From assembly GCF_008086045.1 (NCBI RefSeq), contig NZ_VSEY01000013.1, forward strand, positions 1 to 64,000: a stretch of 64,000 bases of DNA, in the 5' to 3' direction. Origin of the DNA: Nonomuraea sp. PA05 (GTDB lineage Bacteria; Actinomycetota; Actinomycetes; Streptosporangiales; Streptosporangiaceae). The notes under the pieces were generated by a model that saw only the letters and a list, made by a program, of their open reading frames with translations, searched no databases and was not told where the DNA came from. Shown here piece after piece: positions 34,285 through 43,078 of the stretch; position 1 is the stretch's first letter; every line of letters begins with the position of its first letter. The position numbers and the translations under genes were made by a program.

Positions 34285-36267
34285 GTGATCACCGACGATC
34301 TCTTCGAGCCGGAACTCGTCCTCTGGGAGGCCTTCCCGACAGCGCGTCCCGTGGACCTGCCCGGCGCTCCCGTGCGGGCGGCGACGATCGCGCGGCTGCT
34401 GCTCGGCGCCCAGGAGCGCCAGCCGGGGCGGACGCCCGGCGTGCACCTGTCCGGAGCCAGGATCACCGGCCGGCTGGACCTCTCGCACGCCGAGGTGCAG
34501 CACCCGCTGATCCTGACCGGATGCGAGTTCGAGGAGGCCCCCGTACTCACCGGGGCCCGCACAGGACCGGTCGATCTCACCGGCTCCCGGCTGCCCGGCC
34601 TGCGGGCCGCCGACGCGGTGATCGGCGGGGGCCTGAGGCTGGAGGGGTGCGTGTTCGGCGGCCCGGTCCTGCTCGGCGGCGCGCACGTGTCCGGGACGCT
34701 GGACCTGGGCGGCGCGGCGATCCACGCGGACCCGGCCGTGCACGCCGACGGCCTCGTCGTCGACAGGGACCTGCTGTGCGCGGACGCCGCCGTACACGGA
34801 GAGTTACGCGTCGCGGGCGCCAGGATCGGCGGCACGCTGATCCTCGACGGCGCGCGGGCCGGGCTGCCGGGCGGTCGCGCCCTCACTGCCGAGGGGATCG
34901 TCGTGGACGGCGGGCTGCTGTCCCGTCACGGTTTCCGCTCGTACGGCGAGGTGAACGTGCAGGACTCCCGGATGGGACGCCGATGCGTGTTCAGCGGAGC
35001 CCGGCTGTCGAACCCCGGCGGCCTGGCCATGAACGCGGAGCGGCTCACCGTCGAGGGCGCCCTGCTGCTGAACGACGGTTTCACCGCCGAGGGCGAGGTC
35101 CTCCTGCGCGCCGCCCACGTGTCCGGCCAGCTCTCCCTGGCCCATGCGAGCCTCGCCGGCCCGGCGGGACGCGCGCTCAACGCGCCGCTGATGGAGATCG
35201 GCAGCGGGCTGCGCGCCACCCCGGCCTTCACGGCGGCGGGAGAGGTGTTCCTCGACTCCACGCAGGTGCGCGGATCCGTCAACTTCGACGGCGGGAAGCT
35301 GTCCAACCCGGGGGCGACGGCGCTGTCCCTGCGGCGGCTGGGCGTCACCGGCAGGCTGAGCTGCAGCGAGGGCTTCACCGCCGACGGCGAGGTCCTGCTC
35401 GTCACCGCCAGTGTCGAGGGCAGCATGGAGTTCCACGGGGCCACGATCCGCAACCCCGCCGGGCGTGCGCTGACGATGTGGGAGGTGGTTGTGGGCGGCG
35501 GCGTCGACTGCTGCGAGGGGTTCACGGCCGAGGGGGCCGTCTCGGTCAGGAACGCCCGGATCGCCGCCACGCTCTGCTTCGCCGAGACCACCGTCGACGG
35601 CGACCTGCACCTGCGTGGCGTCGAGGCGGCGTCGCTGAAGATCGGGCCGCAGACGGTGCTGCTGCGCGCCGCCGACCTGCGGCACACCCGGGTGGGGGTG
35701 CTCGACGACGTCCCCGACAGGTGGCCGGCCGACCTCCGGATGAACGGCTTCGCCTACGACGGCCTGGAGACGCCCCTGCCCGTCCGGGATCGGCTCGGCT
35801 GGCTGGGCAGGCAGGCCTACCAGCCGCAGCCGTACGAGCAGCTGGCCGCTGTCTACCGCAGGCACGGGCACGACGAGGCCGCCCGTGACGTGCTGCTGGC
35901 CAAGCAGCGCCGGCTGCGGACGGGGCAGCGGCTGGGGGCGCGGGTGTGGGGGCACCTCCAGGACTGGACCGTCGGGTACGGCTACCGGCCGCTGCGTGCG
36001 GCGCTGTGGCTGGCGGCCCTTCTGGTCGTGGGCACGCTGGTGTTCGCCGTCCAGCAGCCGCCCGCGCTCAAGCCCGGCGAGGCGCCTGCCTTCAACGCGT
36101 TCCTGTACACGCTGGACCTGCTGCTGCCGATCATCAGCTTCGGGCAGGAGGGCGCGTTCGGGCCTCGTGGGTGGCAGCAGTGGTTCGCCGCGGCGCTGAT
36201 CGCGGCGGGGTGGATCCTCGCGACCACCATCCTGGCCGGTCTCACCCGCGCCCTGTCCCGCCAATGA
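34285..36267 (+). CDS. Beta-helix repeat protein with C-terminal membrane helices
   Basis: About 660 residues. Residues ~50-480 are a chain of ~20-residue parallel beta-helix turns (GARITGRLDLSHAEV, GGLRLEGCVF, ASVEGSMEFHGATI, repeated GFTAEGEV/GFTADGEV). The C-terminal ~120 residues hold two transmembrane helices (ALWLAALLVVGTLVFAV and AALIAAGWILATTILAG). Similar actinomycete proteins are labelled membrane-associated oxidoreductase, but I see no redox motif. It may be a scaffold on the inner membrane (inferred). GTG 34285 with GGGAG upstream is preferred over GTG 34192. Confidence 0.65.
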   Translation: MITDDLFEPELVLWEAFPTARPVDLPGAPVRAATIARLLLGAQERQPGRTPGVHLSGARITGRLDLSHAEVQHPLILTGCEFEEAPVLTGARTGPVDLTGSRLPGLRAADAVIGGGLRLEGCVFGGPVLLGGAHVSGTLDLGGAAIHADPAVHADGLVVDRDLLCADAAVHGELRVAGARIGGTLILDGARAGLPGGRALTAEGIVVDGGLLSRHGFRSYGEVNVQDSRMGRRCVFSGARLSNPGGLAMNAERLTVEGALLLNDGFTAEGEVLLRAAHVSGQLSLAHASLAGPAGRALNAPLMEIGSGLRATPAFTAAGEVFLDSTQVRGSVNFDGGKLSNPGATALSLRRLGVTGRLSCSEGFTADGEVLLVTASVEGSMEFHGATIRNPAGRALTMWEVVVGGGVDCCEGFTAEGAVSVRNARIAATLCFAETTVDGDLHLRGVEAASLKIGPQTVLLRAADLRHTRVGVLDDVPDRWPADLRMNGFAYDGLETPLPVRDRLGWLGRQAYQPQPYEQLAAVYRRHGHDEAARDVLLAKQRRLRTGQRLGARVWGHLQDWTVGYGYRPLRAALWLAALLVVGTLVFAVQQPPALKPGEAPAFNAFLYTLDLLLPIISFGQEGAFGPRGWQQWFAAALIAAGWILATTILAGLTRALSRQ

Positions 36268-36273
36268 TCAAGC

Positions 36274-37662
36274 TCATCGTTGGCGGCGCAACCCCCGCAG
36301 GAAGGACCAGAGCGGGGATCGGGCCGGCTTTCCCGCGGCCTCGTCCGCGACAGGCGCCTGCGGGGCGGGCGGCTCGGCGCCGCCGCTCCGCACCGGTGCC
36401 GGCCCCTGGGCCAGCTCGTACTGGACGGGCAGCGACCGCAGCGCCCGCATGAACGGCGAGGGCCGCCACGGGAGCTGGTCGGCCGGGAGCGCCAGCTTCA
36501 CCTTGGCCAGCCGCTTGAACAGCCGGTGCACGGCGATGACGGTGATCCGGGTCGCCAGGAGCTGCCCGAGGCAGTTGTGCGGCCCCGCGCCCCACGCGAG
36601 GTGCGCCCGGGTGGTGCGGATGGCGTGCCAGTCGATCGCGCCGGCGAAGCGCGGGTCCTGGTGGGCGGCGGCGACGGAGAGCATCACGGGGTCGCCCGCG
36701 GCGATGGTGTAGTTGCCGAGCTTCACGTCCGTCAGCGCGTACCTGAAGGTGAGGTTGGCCATCGGCGGGTTGAGCAGGGCGACCCTGTTGACCGTCTCGT
36801 CGATGGCCCCCACCGACACGCTCTCGCGCACGTCGGGGTTGGCGGCGACCTCGACGACCACGTTGCAGACCAGGCTGGCGGTGAAGTCGAGCAGGCCGGG
36901 CAGCATGAGCAGCTCGCGGGCCAGCTCGTCCTGGGTGATGTCCGGCTTGGCGTTGATCATGTGGGACGGCAGGTCGTCGCCGGGCGTCCGGCGCTTGGCC
37001 TCGCCCAGCTCGGTCATGGCGGCGTAGAGGCGCTCGAAGGCCGCGGCGGCGTCCGGGCCGGCGTCGATCATGCGCCAGATGTCCATGACGACGTCCTCGC
37101 CACGGGCGGCGGGGAAGCCGAGCATGCGGTTGGCGACCATGAGCGGGAGCGGGCGCGCGTACTGGGCGGCCAGGTCGGCCACCCCCGTGGTGCCGCCTTC
37201 GGCAAGCACGCCGATGAGGTCGTCGGCGTACTGCGCGACGGCCTGCTCCAGTCGCTGCGCCTGAGGGTGGCCGTGGTTCTGGAACGGGGCCAGCGCGGCG
37301 GTCCAGGCGTTGCGCAGCTCGTGCTGGACGGCGCCTTCCTGGAACGTGGAGTTGTTGACCTGGAAGACGGGGTGCAGCGGCCAGTCGGCCGGGATGCGGC
37401 CCGTCGCGTGGGCCTTCCACCGGTCCAGGCGCTTGCTCCAGACGCCCCCTGAGTTCTGCAGGACGCGGAGCACCTCCTCGTACCCCAGGACGAACCAGAC
37501 CGGCACCCCGAGGAGGTCGACCGGCGCGACCGGCCCGTAGATCTTGCGCAGTCTCTCGTGCACCTGCGCGGGGTTCGCGTCGTAGTCCCTAGTCAGCAGT
37601 GGCTCGGCGGACGCCGGTGCCGGGGAGGCGGGGGGCTGCTGGGGCCACGGGCCTTGGGTCAC
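36274..37662 (-). CDS. CYP157-like cytochrome P450 without a normal ExxR motif
   Basis: This 462-residue P450 has heme loop WGAGPHNCLGQLLATR. The I-helix lacks the usual AGxxT (LPGLLDFTASL), and the K-helix reads DETVNR, so the glutamate of ExxR is out of register. N-terminal GRIPADWPL and NNSTFQEGAVQHELR fit the CYP157 group, in which ExxR exceptions are known and which sits next to conservon genes (cvnA-D) in Streptomyces. No conservon genes are present here. It has a Pro/Ala-rich tail of about 45 residues. The start is GTG 37662. Catalytic competence is doubtful. Confidence 0.82.
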   Translation of the reverse strand: MTQGPWPQQPPASPAPASAEPLLTRDYDANPAQVHERLRKIYGPVAPVDLLGVPVWFVLGYEEVLRVLQNSGGVWSKRLDRWKAHATGRIPADWPLHPVFQVNNSTFQEGAVQHELRNAWTAALAPFQNHGHPQAQRLEQAVAQYADDLIGVLAEGGTTGVADLAAQYARPLPLMVANRMLGFPAARGEDVVMDIWRMIDAGPDAAAAFERLYAAMTELGEAKRRTPGDDLPSHMINAKPDITQDELARELLMLPGLLDFTASLVCNVVVEVAANPDVRESVSVGAIDETVNRVALLNPPMANLTFRYALTDVKLGNYTIAAGDPVMLSVAAAHQDPRFAGAIDWHAIRTTRAHLAWGAGPHNCLGQLLATRITVIAVHRLFKRLAKVKLALPADQLPWRPSPFMRALRSLPVQYELAQGPAPVRSGGAEPPAPQAPVADEAAGKPARSPLWSFLRGLRRQR

Positions 37663-37838
37663 GTGCTGAACTACCTCTCTGCTCGCTGCTCCGCCGTCAC
37701 CTCGTCACAGATCATGAACGAGTGACACGCTCTGGGAGCTTACGGCTGTTTCACGCAGAAGGTGTGCAGCACCACGAATTGTAACCAAAGCCCGCGCGAT
37801 CTCGGCGGCGCCGTACCGCTCCGGCTAGGGTCGAGCGC

Positions 37839-39728
37839 ATGAAACCTGAGGAAATCCCCCTCTTGCATGCTCTCGGCACGCCGACGATCTCGCCCGACGG
37901 GAAGCATGCGATCGTCGCCGTCACCAGGCCCGATCTCGACGCCGACGAGTACCGCGGGGGCCTGTGGCTGGTTCCGTCGGACGGTTCCGCCGAGCCTCGC
38001 CGCCTGACGGGAGGCCCGAACGACGCCGACCCCGCCTACTCGCCCGACGGCGCGTGGCTGGCCTTCGTCCGGGGCGGCGACGGCGCCAAGCCGCAGCTCT
38101 ACGTGATGCCGACCGGCGGCGGCGAGCCGCGCAAGGTGACCGGCCAGCCGCTCGGCGCCGGCTCCCCGGCGTGGAGCCCCGACTCGCGGCGGCTGGCGTT
38201 CGTCGCGCGCGTGCCCGAGGAGGGCAGGTACGGCGACGGCGAGCCCGGCAAGGAACGGCCGCGCCGCATCACCGGCTTCCAGTTCCGGCGCGACAACCTG
38301 GGCTTCTTCATCGACCGGCGGGCGCACGTCTTCGTCGTCGACCCGTTCGCCGACGACCCCTCCCCCACCCGGGTGACCGAGGGAGACTTCGACCACGGCG
38401 AGGTGACCTGGAGCCCGGACGGCTCGCTGCTGGCGTTCGTGGCCGCCCGCCACGACGAGCGCGACAGCACGCTCACCGGCGACGTGTGGGTGTGCGCCCC
38501 CGACGGCTCGGAGCTGCGCCGGGTGACCGCCACCGACCTGGCCGTGGCCGCGCCGCGCTTCACCCCTGACGGCGACGCCGTGTGCTTCCTCGGCGCCGAC
38601 GCCGGGTCCGACGGCCGCAGGCTGGTCTGCAGGAACCTGGGCCTCTGGCTGGCGCCGCTCGGCGGGGGCGCGGCTCGCCGCCTCACTGACGAGGAGCGCT
38701 TCCACGTCGCCGAGAGTTCCTACGTCCCCACGGCCGGCGGCGTGCTCGTCACCGTGGAGAACCGGGGCGCCAAGGACCTGCTGCGGGTGCCGTACGCGGG
38801 CACGGAGCCGGATGTCCTGATCGACGGCCCGCGCGAGGTCACCGCCGTCGCGCACGCGGCGGGCGTCACCGTCGCGACCGTCGCCGACACCCGCACGCCC
38901 GGCGAGCTGGTCGCGCTGCGTGAGGAGGGCGAGACCACCCTCACCTCCTTCGGCCGCGACCTGGACGTGCTGCCCATCGAGGAGGTCACCGGCACGGCCC
39001 CCGACGGCTACCCGGTGCACGGCTGGATCGTCCGCCCGGCGGGCGCGGGCCCGCACCCGGTGCTGCTCATGATCCACGGCGGCCCCTTCACGCAGTACGG
39101 CTGGCACGTCTTCGACGAGGCGCAGGTCTACGCCTCGGCCGGGTACGCGGTCGTGATGGGCAACCCGCGCGGCTCGTCCGGCTACGGCCAGGCGCACGGC
39201 CGGCACATCCTCGGCGACGTCGGCCGCCTGTCGGCCGTGGACCTGCTGACGCTGCTGGACGCCGCCTTGGCCACCGGCGGCCTGGACGCCTCCCGCGCCG
39301 GTGTGCTGGGCGGCTCGCACGGCGGCTTCATGACCACCTGGCTGGCCGCTCACCACGGCGAGCGGTTCAGGGCGGCGATCAGCGAGCGCGCGCTGAACGC
39401 GATCGACAGCTTCCACGGCAGCAGCGACATCGGCTGGTCGTTCACCCGCGACCTGTACGGCGAGGACCCGGCGAGCTGGGTGGAGCAGGCCCCGCTCACG
39501 CACGCCGACAAGATCGAGATCCCGTTCATGATCATTCACTCGGAGCACGACTGGCGGTGCCCGGTGGAGCAGGCGCAGCGGCTGTTCGTCAAGCTCCGGC
39601 TACGCGGGGTGGAGACCGAGATGCTGCTGTTCCCCGGGGAAGGCCACGAGCTGTCCCGCTCGGGGCTGCCCAGCCATCGGGTCGCCCGCTTCGAGGCCAT
39701 CCTCGACTGGTGGGGCCGCCACCTCTGA
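37839..39728 (+). CDS. S9-family serine peptidase (acylaminoacyl/dipeptidyl peptidase-like)
   Basis: This 629-residue protein has an N-terminal beta-propeller (repeats such as AYSPDGAWLAFV, AWSPDSRRLAFV, TWSPDGSLLAFV) and a C-terminal alpha/beta hydrolase with nucleophile GGSHGG, Asp in SEHDWRCP and His in GEGHELSR. MIHGGPFTQYGW forms the oxyanion side. It cleaves short peptides in the cytoplasm, since no signal peptide is visible. TAGGGT 7 bp before ATG points to leaderless transcription. The LOG-protein gene follows 27 bp downstream. Confidence 0.9.
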   Translation: MKPEEIPLLHALGTPTISPDGKHAIVAVTRPDLDADEYRGGLWLVPSDGSAEPRRLTGGPNDADPAYSPDGAWLAFVRGGDGAKPQLYVMPTGGGEPRKVTGQPLGAGSPAWSPDSRRLAFVARVPEEGRYGDGEPGKERPRRITGFQFRRDNLGFFIDRRAHVFVVDPFADDPSPTRVTEGDFDHGEVTWSPDGSLLAFVAARHDERDSTLTGDVWVCAPDGSELRRVTATDLAVAAPRFTPDGDAVCFLGADAGSDGRRLVCRNLGLWLAPLGGGAARRLTDEERFHVAESSYVPTAGGVLVTVENRGAKDLLRVPYAGTEPDVLIDGPREVTAVAHAAGVTVATVADTRTPGELVALREEGETTLTSFGRDLDVLPIEEVTGTAPDGYPVHGWIVRPAGAGPHPVLLMIHGGPFTQYGWHVFDEAQVYASAGYAVVMGNPRGSSGYGQAHGRHILGDVGRLSAVDLLTLLDAALATGGLDASRAGVLGGSHGGFMTTWLAAHHGERFRAAISERALNAIDSFHGSSDIGWSFTRDLYGEDPASWVEQAPLTHADKIEIPFMIIHSEHDWRCPVEQAQRLFVKLRLRGVETEMLLFPGEGHELSRSGLPSHRVARFEAILDWWGRHL

Positions 39729-39755
39729 CCCCGTCCCGCCCCTTACGGTGGTCTC

Positions 39756-40295
39756 ATGAACATCTGCGTCTTCCTGTCGGCCGCCGACCTGTCCGAGACC
39801 TACACCCGTCCCGCCCGCGAGTTCGCCGAGCTGATCGGCAAGGGCGGGCACACGCTGGTCTGGGGAGGCTCCGACGTGGGCCTGATGAAGGTGGTGGCCG
39901 ACGGGGTGCACGCGGCCGGCGGGCGGCTGATGGGCGTCTCGGTCGACTTCCTGGTCCACAAGGCGCGCCGTGGCGTGGACGACATGGTCGTCGCGGCGGA
40001 CCTCGCCGAGCGCAAGAGACTCCTGCTGGAGAAGGCGGACGCGGTGGTCATCATGGTGGGCGGCACGGGCACGCTCGACGAGGCCACCGAGATCCTGGAG
40101 CTGAAGAAGCACGGGCGGACGGACAAGCCCGTGGTGCTGCTGAACACGGCGGGGTTCTACGACGGGCTCAAGGAGCAGTTCCGGCGGATGGAGGACGAAG
40201 GGTTCCTGCCTCGTCCCCTTACCGACCTGGTGTTCTTCGCTGAGGAGCCGGTGGGGGCGATGGCCTATCTGGAGGAGTCGCTCGGCATGCGCTGA
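39756..40295 (+). CDS. LOG-family nucleotide phosphoribohydrolase-like protein
   Basis: This 179-residue Rossmann-fold protein has the LOG signatures VWGGSDVGLMKVVAD, ERKRLLLEKADA and GGTGTLDEATEIL (PGGxGTxxE variant). Family members release N6-modified adenine from its ribotide (cytokinin activation) or hydrolyse nucleoside monophosphates. Which applies here cannot be read. TACGGT 6 bp before ATG supports leaderless transcription. The 3' end overlaps the convergent LLM gene by 31 bp. Confidence 0.85.
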   Translation: MNICVFLSAADLSETYTRPAREFAELIGKGGHTLVWGGSDVGLMKVVADGVHAAGGRLMGVSVDFLVHKARRGVDDMVVAADLAERKRLLLEKADAVVIMVGGTGTLDEATEILELKKHGRTDKPVVLLNTAGFYDGLKEQFRRMEDEGFLPRPLTDLVFFAEEPVGAMAYLEESLGMR

Positions 40296-41293
40296 GCGTC
40301 CTCCGCGACGGCCTGGCTGTCCGCGGATGCCCCGGGCACTCCAGGCGCGACGGCCTCGCGGACGGCGGGCGCCGCCGCCTCGCCTCCCCCGCGCGCGACG
40401 GCCTCGCGGACGGCGGGGGCGATCTCCTGGCCCCAGCGGGCCAGCGTGGTGGCGTCCACGGCGCCGTGCCCGGCGGCGAAGAGCGTGAAGCCCGAAGCGC
40501 CGTGCTCCAGCACCGCCGAGGTCAGCTCCTCGACCCACTGTCCGGCGGAGCCGCCGACCCACCGCCCGTCACCGTCGCGGGTGGCGGGCAGCGGCCGGTC
40601 GGTGATCCGCCCGGGCAGGTTGAAGACGGTGCGGATCTCGCGCGGATCGCGCCCCGCCGACGCCGCCGCCTCGTCGATGACGGGCCGGGACGCCCGGTAG
40701 CGCGCGCTGAGCCAGTCGGCCGCGTGCCCCGGGATCCAGCCGTCGGCCACCCGGCCGGTGGCGGCCAGGGACTTGGGCCCGACAGAGCCGGTCCACACGG
40801 GCGGCGCGGCGACGGGCGCGGGCTCGATCTGGCGCACCTGGTAGTGGACGCCCTCGAACGTCACCGGAGGGCCACCGCCGGACAGCAGCTTGACCAGGAC
40901 GATCGCCTCCTCGAAGGCGTCAACGGCGTCACCGGGGGCCAGCTTCGGCACGCCCATGTCGGCGATGCGGTCCCACAGCCCGCCGGCGCCCATGCCGAGC
41001 ACGACCCGGCCCTGCGACAGGGCCGACAAGGAGGTCACGGTCCTGGCCAGCATGGCGGGCGGCCGGGTCGGCAGGTTGGTCACGTTGACGAGACCGGCCA
41101 GGCGGCTCGTCCGCCCGAGGACGAAGCCGAGCGCGGCGTAGGCGTCCAGGCGCCCGCCGATGTAGGGGTGGTCGGCCAGGGTGAACAGGTCCAGCCCGTC
41201 ACGGTCGGCCTGCTGGGTGAGACGCGACAACTCGGGTATGTCGTCGAGCCCGGGATGCGTGCCGAATCCGAAGACGACATCAGGTGCGGACAT
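40265..41293 (-). CDS. LLM-class flavin-dependent oxidoreductase
   Basis: This 342-residue luciferase-like enzyme (FMN or F420 user) has FTLADHPYIGG, NVTNLPTRPPAMLAR, GRVVLGMGAGGLWDRI and VWTGSVGPKSLAATGRVADGW. The C-terminal ~40 residues are a low-complexity tail built from a duplicated AVREAVA segment. ATG 41293 has GGCGGAG upstream. A perfect 16-bp palindrome (41319-41357) lies just upstream of this gene and downstream of marR, so the MarR protein probably represses it. The substrate is unknown. Confidence 0.88.
   Translation of the reverse strand: MSAPDVVFGFGTHPGLDDIPELSRLTQQADRDGLDLFTLADHPYIGGRLDAYAALGFVLGRTSRLAGLVNVTNLPTRPPAMLARTVTSLSALSQGRVVLGMGAGGLWDRIADMGVPKLAPGDAVDAFEEAIVLVKLLSGGGPPVTFEGVHYQVRQIEPAPVAAPPVWTGSVGPKSLAATGRVADGWIPGHAADWLSARYRASRPVIDEAAASAGRDPREIRTVFNLPGRITDRPLPATRDGDGRWVGGSAGQWVEELTSAVLEHGASGFTLFAAGHGAVDATTLARWGQEIAPAVREAVARGGGEAAAPAVREAVAPGVPGASADSQAVAEDAQRMPSDSSR
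40345..40417 (-). repeat. 25-bp direct repeat in the LLM gene 3' end
   Basis: The same 25-base segment occurs at 40345-40369 and 40393-40417, spacing 48 bp, both in frame and encoding the repeated PAVREAVA words of the tail. This is consistent with a recent in-frame duplication. Confidence 0.85.
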
Positions 41294-41318
41294 TTCTCCG
41301 CCTTTCAAAAAAGGTCGC

Positions 41319-41357
41319 AGTTCGTGTCACGAACCATATTAGTTCGTGACACGAACT
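41319..41357. promoter_or_regulatory. Perfect 16-bp palindrome, MarR operator
   Basis: AGTTCGTGTCACGAAC, a 7-base spacer CATATTA, and GTTCGTGACACGAACT form a perfect inverted repeat. Each arm is itself a near palindrome (TTCGTGTCACGAA), so two stacked sites are possible. It lies 26 bp upstream of the LLM oxidoreductase start and 7 bp after the marR stop. MarR dimers bind such dyads, so control of the LLM gene is likely. Confidence 0.8.
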
Positions 41358-41363
41358 GCAACC

Positions 41364-41816
41364 TCAGCGTTCCACGAAGACCATGGGCACCTGATTGTCC
41401 GCCACCACGCGGCCGAGCAGACCGGCCAGCGCCTCGCGCTCGTCCTGGGCGAACCCCGAGATCAGCCCATCGACCCGGCGGCACGTCTGCGCGTAGAACT
41501 CATCGGCCAGCTTGGCGCCCCGCCGCGTCAGCCCCACCCGCACCGCGCGGGAGTCGTGCGGGTCAGGGGTCCGCTCCACCAGGCCGTTGCGCTCGGTGCG
41601 GTCCACCAGACCGGTCAGGCTCGACTTGGCCAGGCCCAGCACCGCACCCAGCTCGCCCATGCCGTACGACTGCGCCATCAGGACGCACAACAACTGGCCC
41701 TGCTGCTGGGTCAGCCCGAACTCGCGGGCGGAGGCCTCGTACACGGCGTTCACCAGGAACGTGGACCGCACCAGCCCGACCACCGCGCCGATCGGGCCCT
41801 CGACTTGCTCATTCAC
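41364..41816 (-). CDS. MarR-family transcriptional regulator
   Basis: This 150-residue winged-helix protein (MGELGAVLGLAKSSLTGLVD as recognition helix; wing RTPDPHDSRAVRVGLT) has helical dimerisation ends. GTG 41816 is leaderless, with TATTCT 6 bp upstream. A 13-bp palindrome lies just upstream of that -10 and may give autoregulation. Downstream on the same strand is the LLM oxidoreductase with a second, stronger palindrome. Lys and Cys residues that could sense oxidants are not conclusive. Confidence 0.9.
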   Translation of the reverse strand: MNEQVEGPIGAVVGLVRSTFLVNAVYEASAREFGLTQQQGQLLCVLMAQSYGMGELGAVLGLAKSSLTGLVDRTERNGLVERTPDPHDSRAVRVGLTRRGAKLADEFYAQTCRRVDGLISGFAQDEREALAGLLGRVVADNQVPMVFVER

Positions 41817-41822
41817 CGCCCA

Positions 41823-41847
41823 AGAATAGCAAAATTCGCGGCGCGAA
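41823..41847 (-). promoter_or_regulatory. marR promoter with palindrome
   Basis: Read on the minus strand, TATTCT (41823-41828) is followed after 6 bp by the GTG start. Upstream lies TTCGCG-G-CGCGAA (41835-41847), a perfect 13-bp palindrome that shares TTCG...CGAA with the operator at 41319-41357. It is probably an autoregulatory MarR site. Confidence 0.6.
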
Positions 41848-43005
41848 CTAACGCTGAGCCGTGGGTTCGGGGTGGACGAGGGCGCTGTCGGCGATGTGCA
41901 GGACGGCGTCCGCGCCGTCGAGGGCCGAGGCGTCGAGCGGGAAGTAGCCGTACTGCTGCGGCCCGGTGCCGGTGCGGACGCGGGCGGCGCCGGGCAGGTC
42001 GGCCGGGGTGAGCCCCCAGGTGGTGACGCGCGACTGCAGCAGCCCCTCGAACGTGTCCGGCTCGGGCTCCGCGACGCCGATGGGCTCGCTCCGGCCGAGG
42101 CTGCCGGCGACGAAGGCGTACCGGTCGCCCAGCAGGTGCCCCACCAGGGCGCCCGCGCCGATCCAGCGGAGGTCCAGGTCGGCTGCGCTCATCGTGGTGA
42201 CGGACTTCTGCAGGTGTGCGTTGTGCGCGTGGACCAGGGTCGGGCCGCGCCCGGCCTCGATGGTGCGGATGTCGAGGAGGTTCTGGGCCATGAGCGCGTC
42301 GCGGGTGGCCGACAGGCGGGTGATCCGCTCGTTCCGTTCGAGCGGGACCGCGGCCTGCTTGTGGTAGCGGAGCAGGCCCAGGCCGGCGGTGAGGTGCGTC
42401 CTGGCCCTGAGCCATGCGGCGCGTGCGGTCGCTTGCGGCTCGCGGGCGTGCAGGGCGGCGAGCAGGTCGCCGGCGATGGCGCGCAGGCGCCCGGCCTCGG
42501 CGCTGTCACCGGGCGACATGGCCGGGTCCATGATCGCCTCGGTACGGCTCCACCGTTCGTCGTCGCCCGCGACGCCGGCGATGTCGAGGTCGAGCCCCAG
42601 GTAGTCGCGGGCGTGTTCGAGGTAGCGCCGCGGGCTTGGCGCGTTGAAGTTCTCCGTGGACGCGTCGAAGCCGTGCAGGGCCAGCCGCTGCTCCGGCGGC
42701 CGGCTCTCGTTGTGCTCGCGCATCCAGGTGAGAAGCTCCCTGTTGGCCTCCTTGGCGCCCCAGCCGTGGGAGAAGCCCTCGTTCAGCGCGGTGTCGAGGT
42801 CGCCGACGCCCTCCCGTACGTAGTCGTCGGCGGTGAGCGCGGCCACGCGGTCGATCTCCAGGGCGATCGACCGGAAGCCGCGCTCGGCCAGCCGGGCGAA
42901 CAGCTCGTTGCGGACCCGCCCGAAGGCGGGCACCGTGTGGGTGGGCTCGCCGACCGCCAGCAGGTCGCATGACGGGGTGATGAAGTCGCTGATGTCCTGA
43001 CTCAT
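41848..43005 (-). CDS. Erythromycin esterase-like protein
   Basis: This 385-residue protein has erythromycin-esterase family features: LLAVGEPTHTVPAFGRVRNE, RSIALEIDR, NRELLTWMREHN, LALHGFDAS, and LVHAHNAHLQK with the histidines used in catalysis. True Ere enzymes open the macrolide lactone ring, but many soil homologues have no shown resistance role. ATG 43005 is preceded by TACGAT about 8 bp upstream, suggesting a nearly leaderless transcript. No resistance gene neighbours it. Confidence 0.85.
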   Translation of the reverse strand: MSQDISDFITPSCDLLAVGEPTHTVPAFGRVRNELFARLAERGFRSIALEIDRVAALTADDYVREGVGDLDTALNEGFSHGWGAKEANRELLTWMREHNESRPPEQRLALHGFDASTENFNAPSPRRYLEHARDYLGLDLDIAGVAGDDERWSRTEAIMDPAMSPGDSAEAGRLRAIAGDLLAALHAREPQATARAAWLRARTHLTAGLGLLRYHKQAAVPLERNERITRLSATRDALMAQNLLDIRTIEAGRGPTLVHAHNAHLQKSVTTMSAADLDLRWIGAGALVGHLLGDRYAFVAGSLGRSEPIGVAEPEPDTFEGLLQSRVTTWGLTPADLPGAARVRTGTGPQQYGYFPLDASALDGADAVLHIADSALVHPEPTAQR

Positions 43006-43078
43006 GTGTGTAAATCGTATCGCTGAAACGTCGATTGAGACTTCGGCGGCGAGCTGCCTGGTGGTGGATGGAGAAGTC

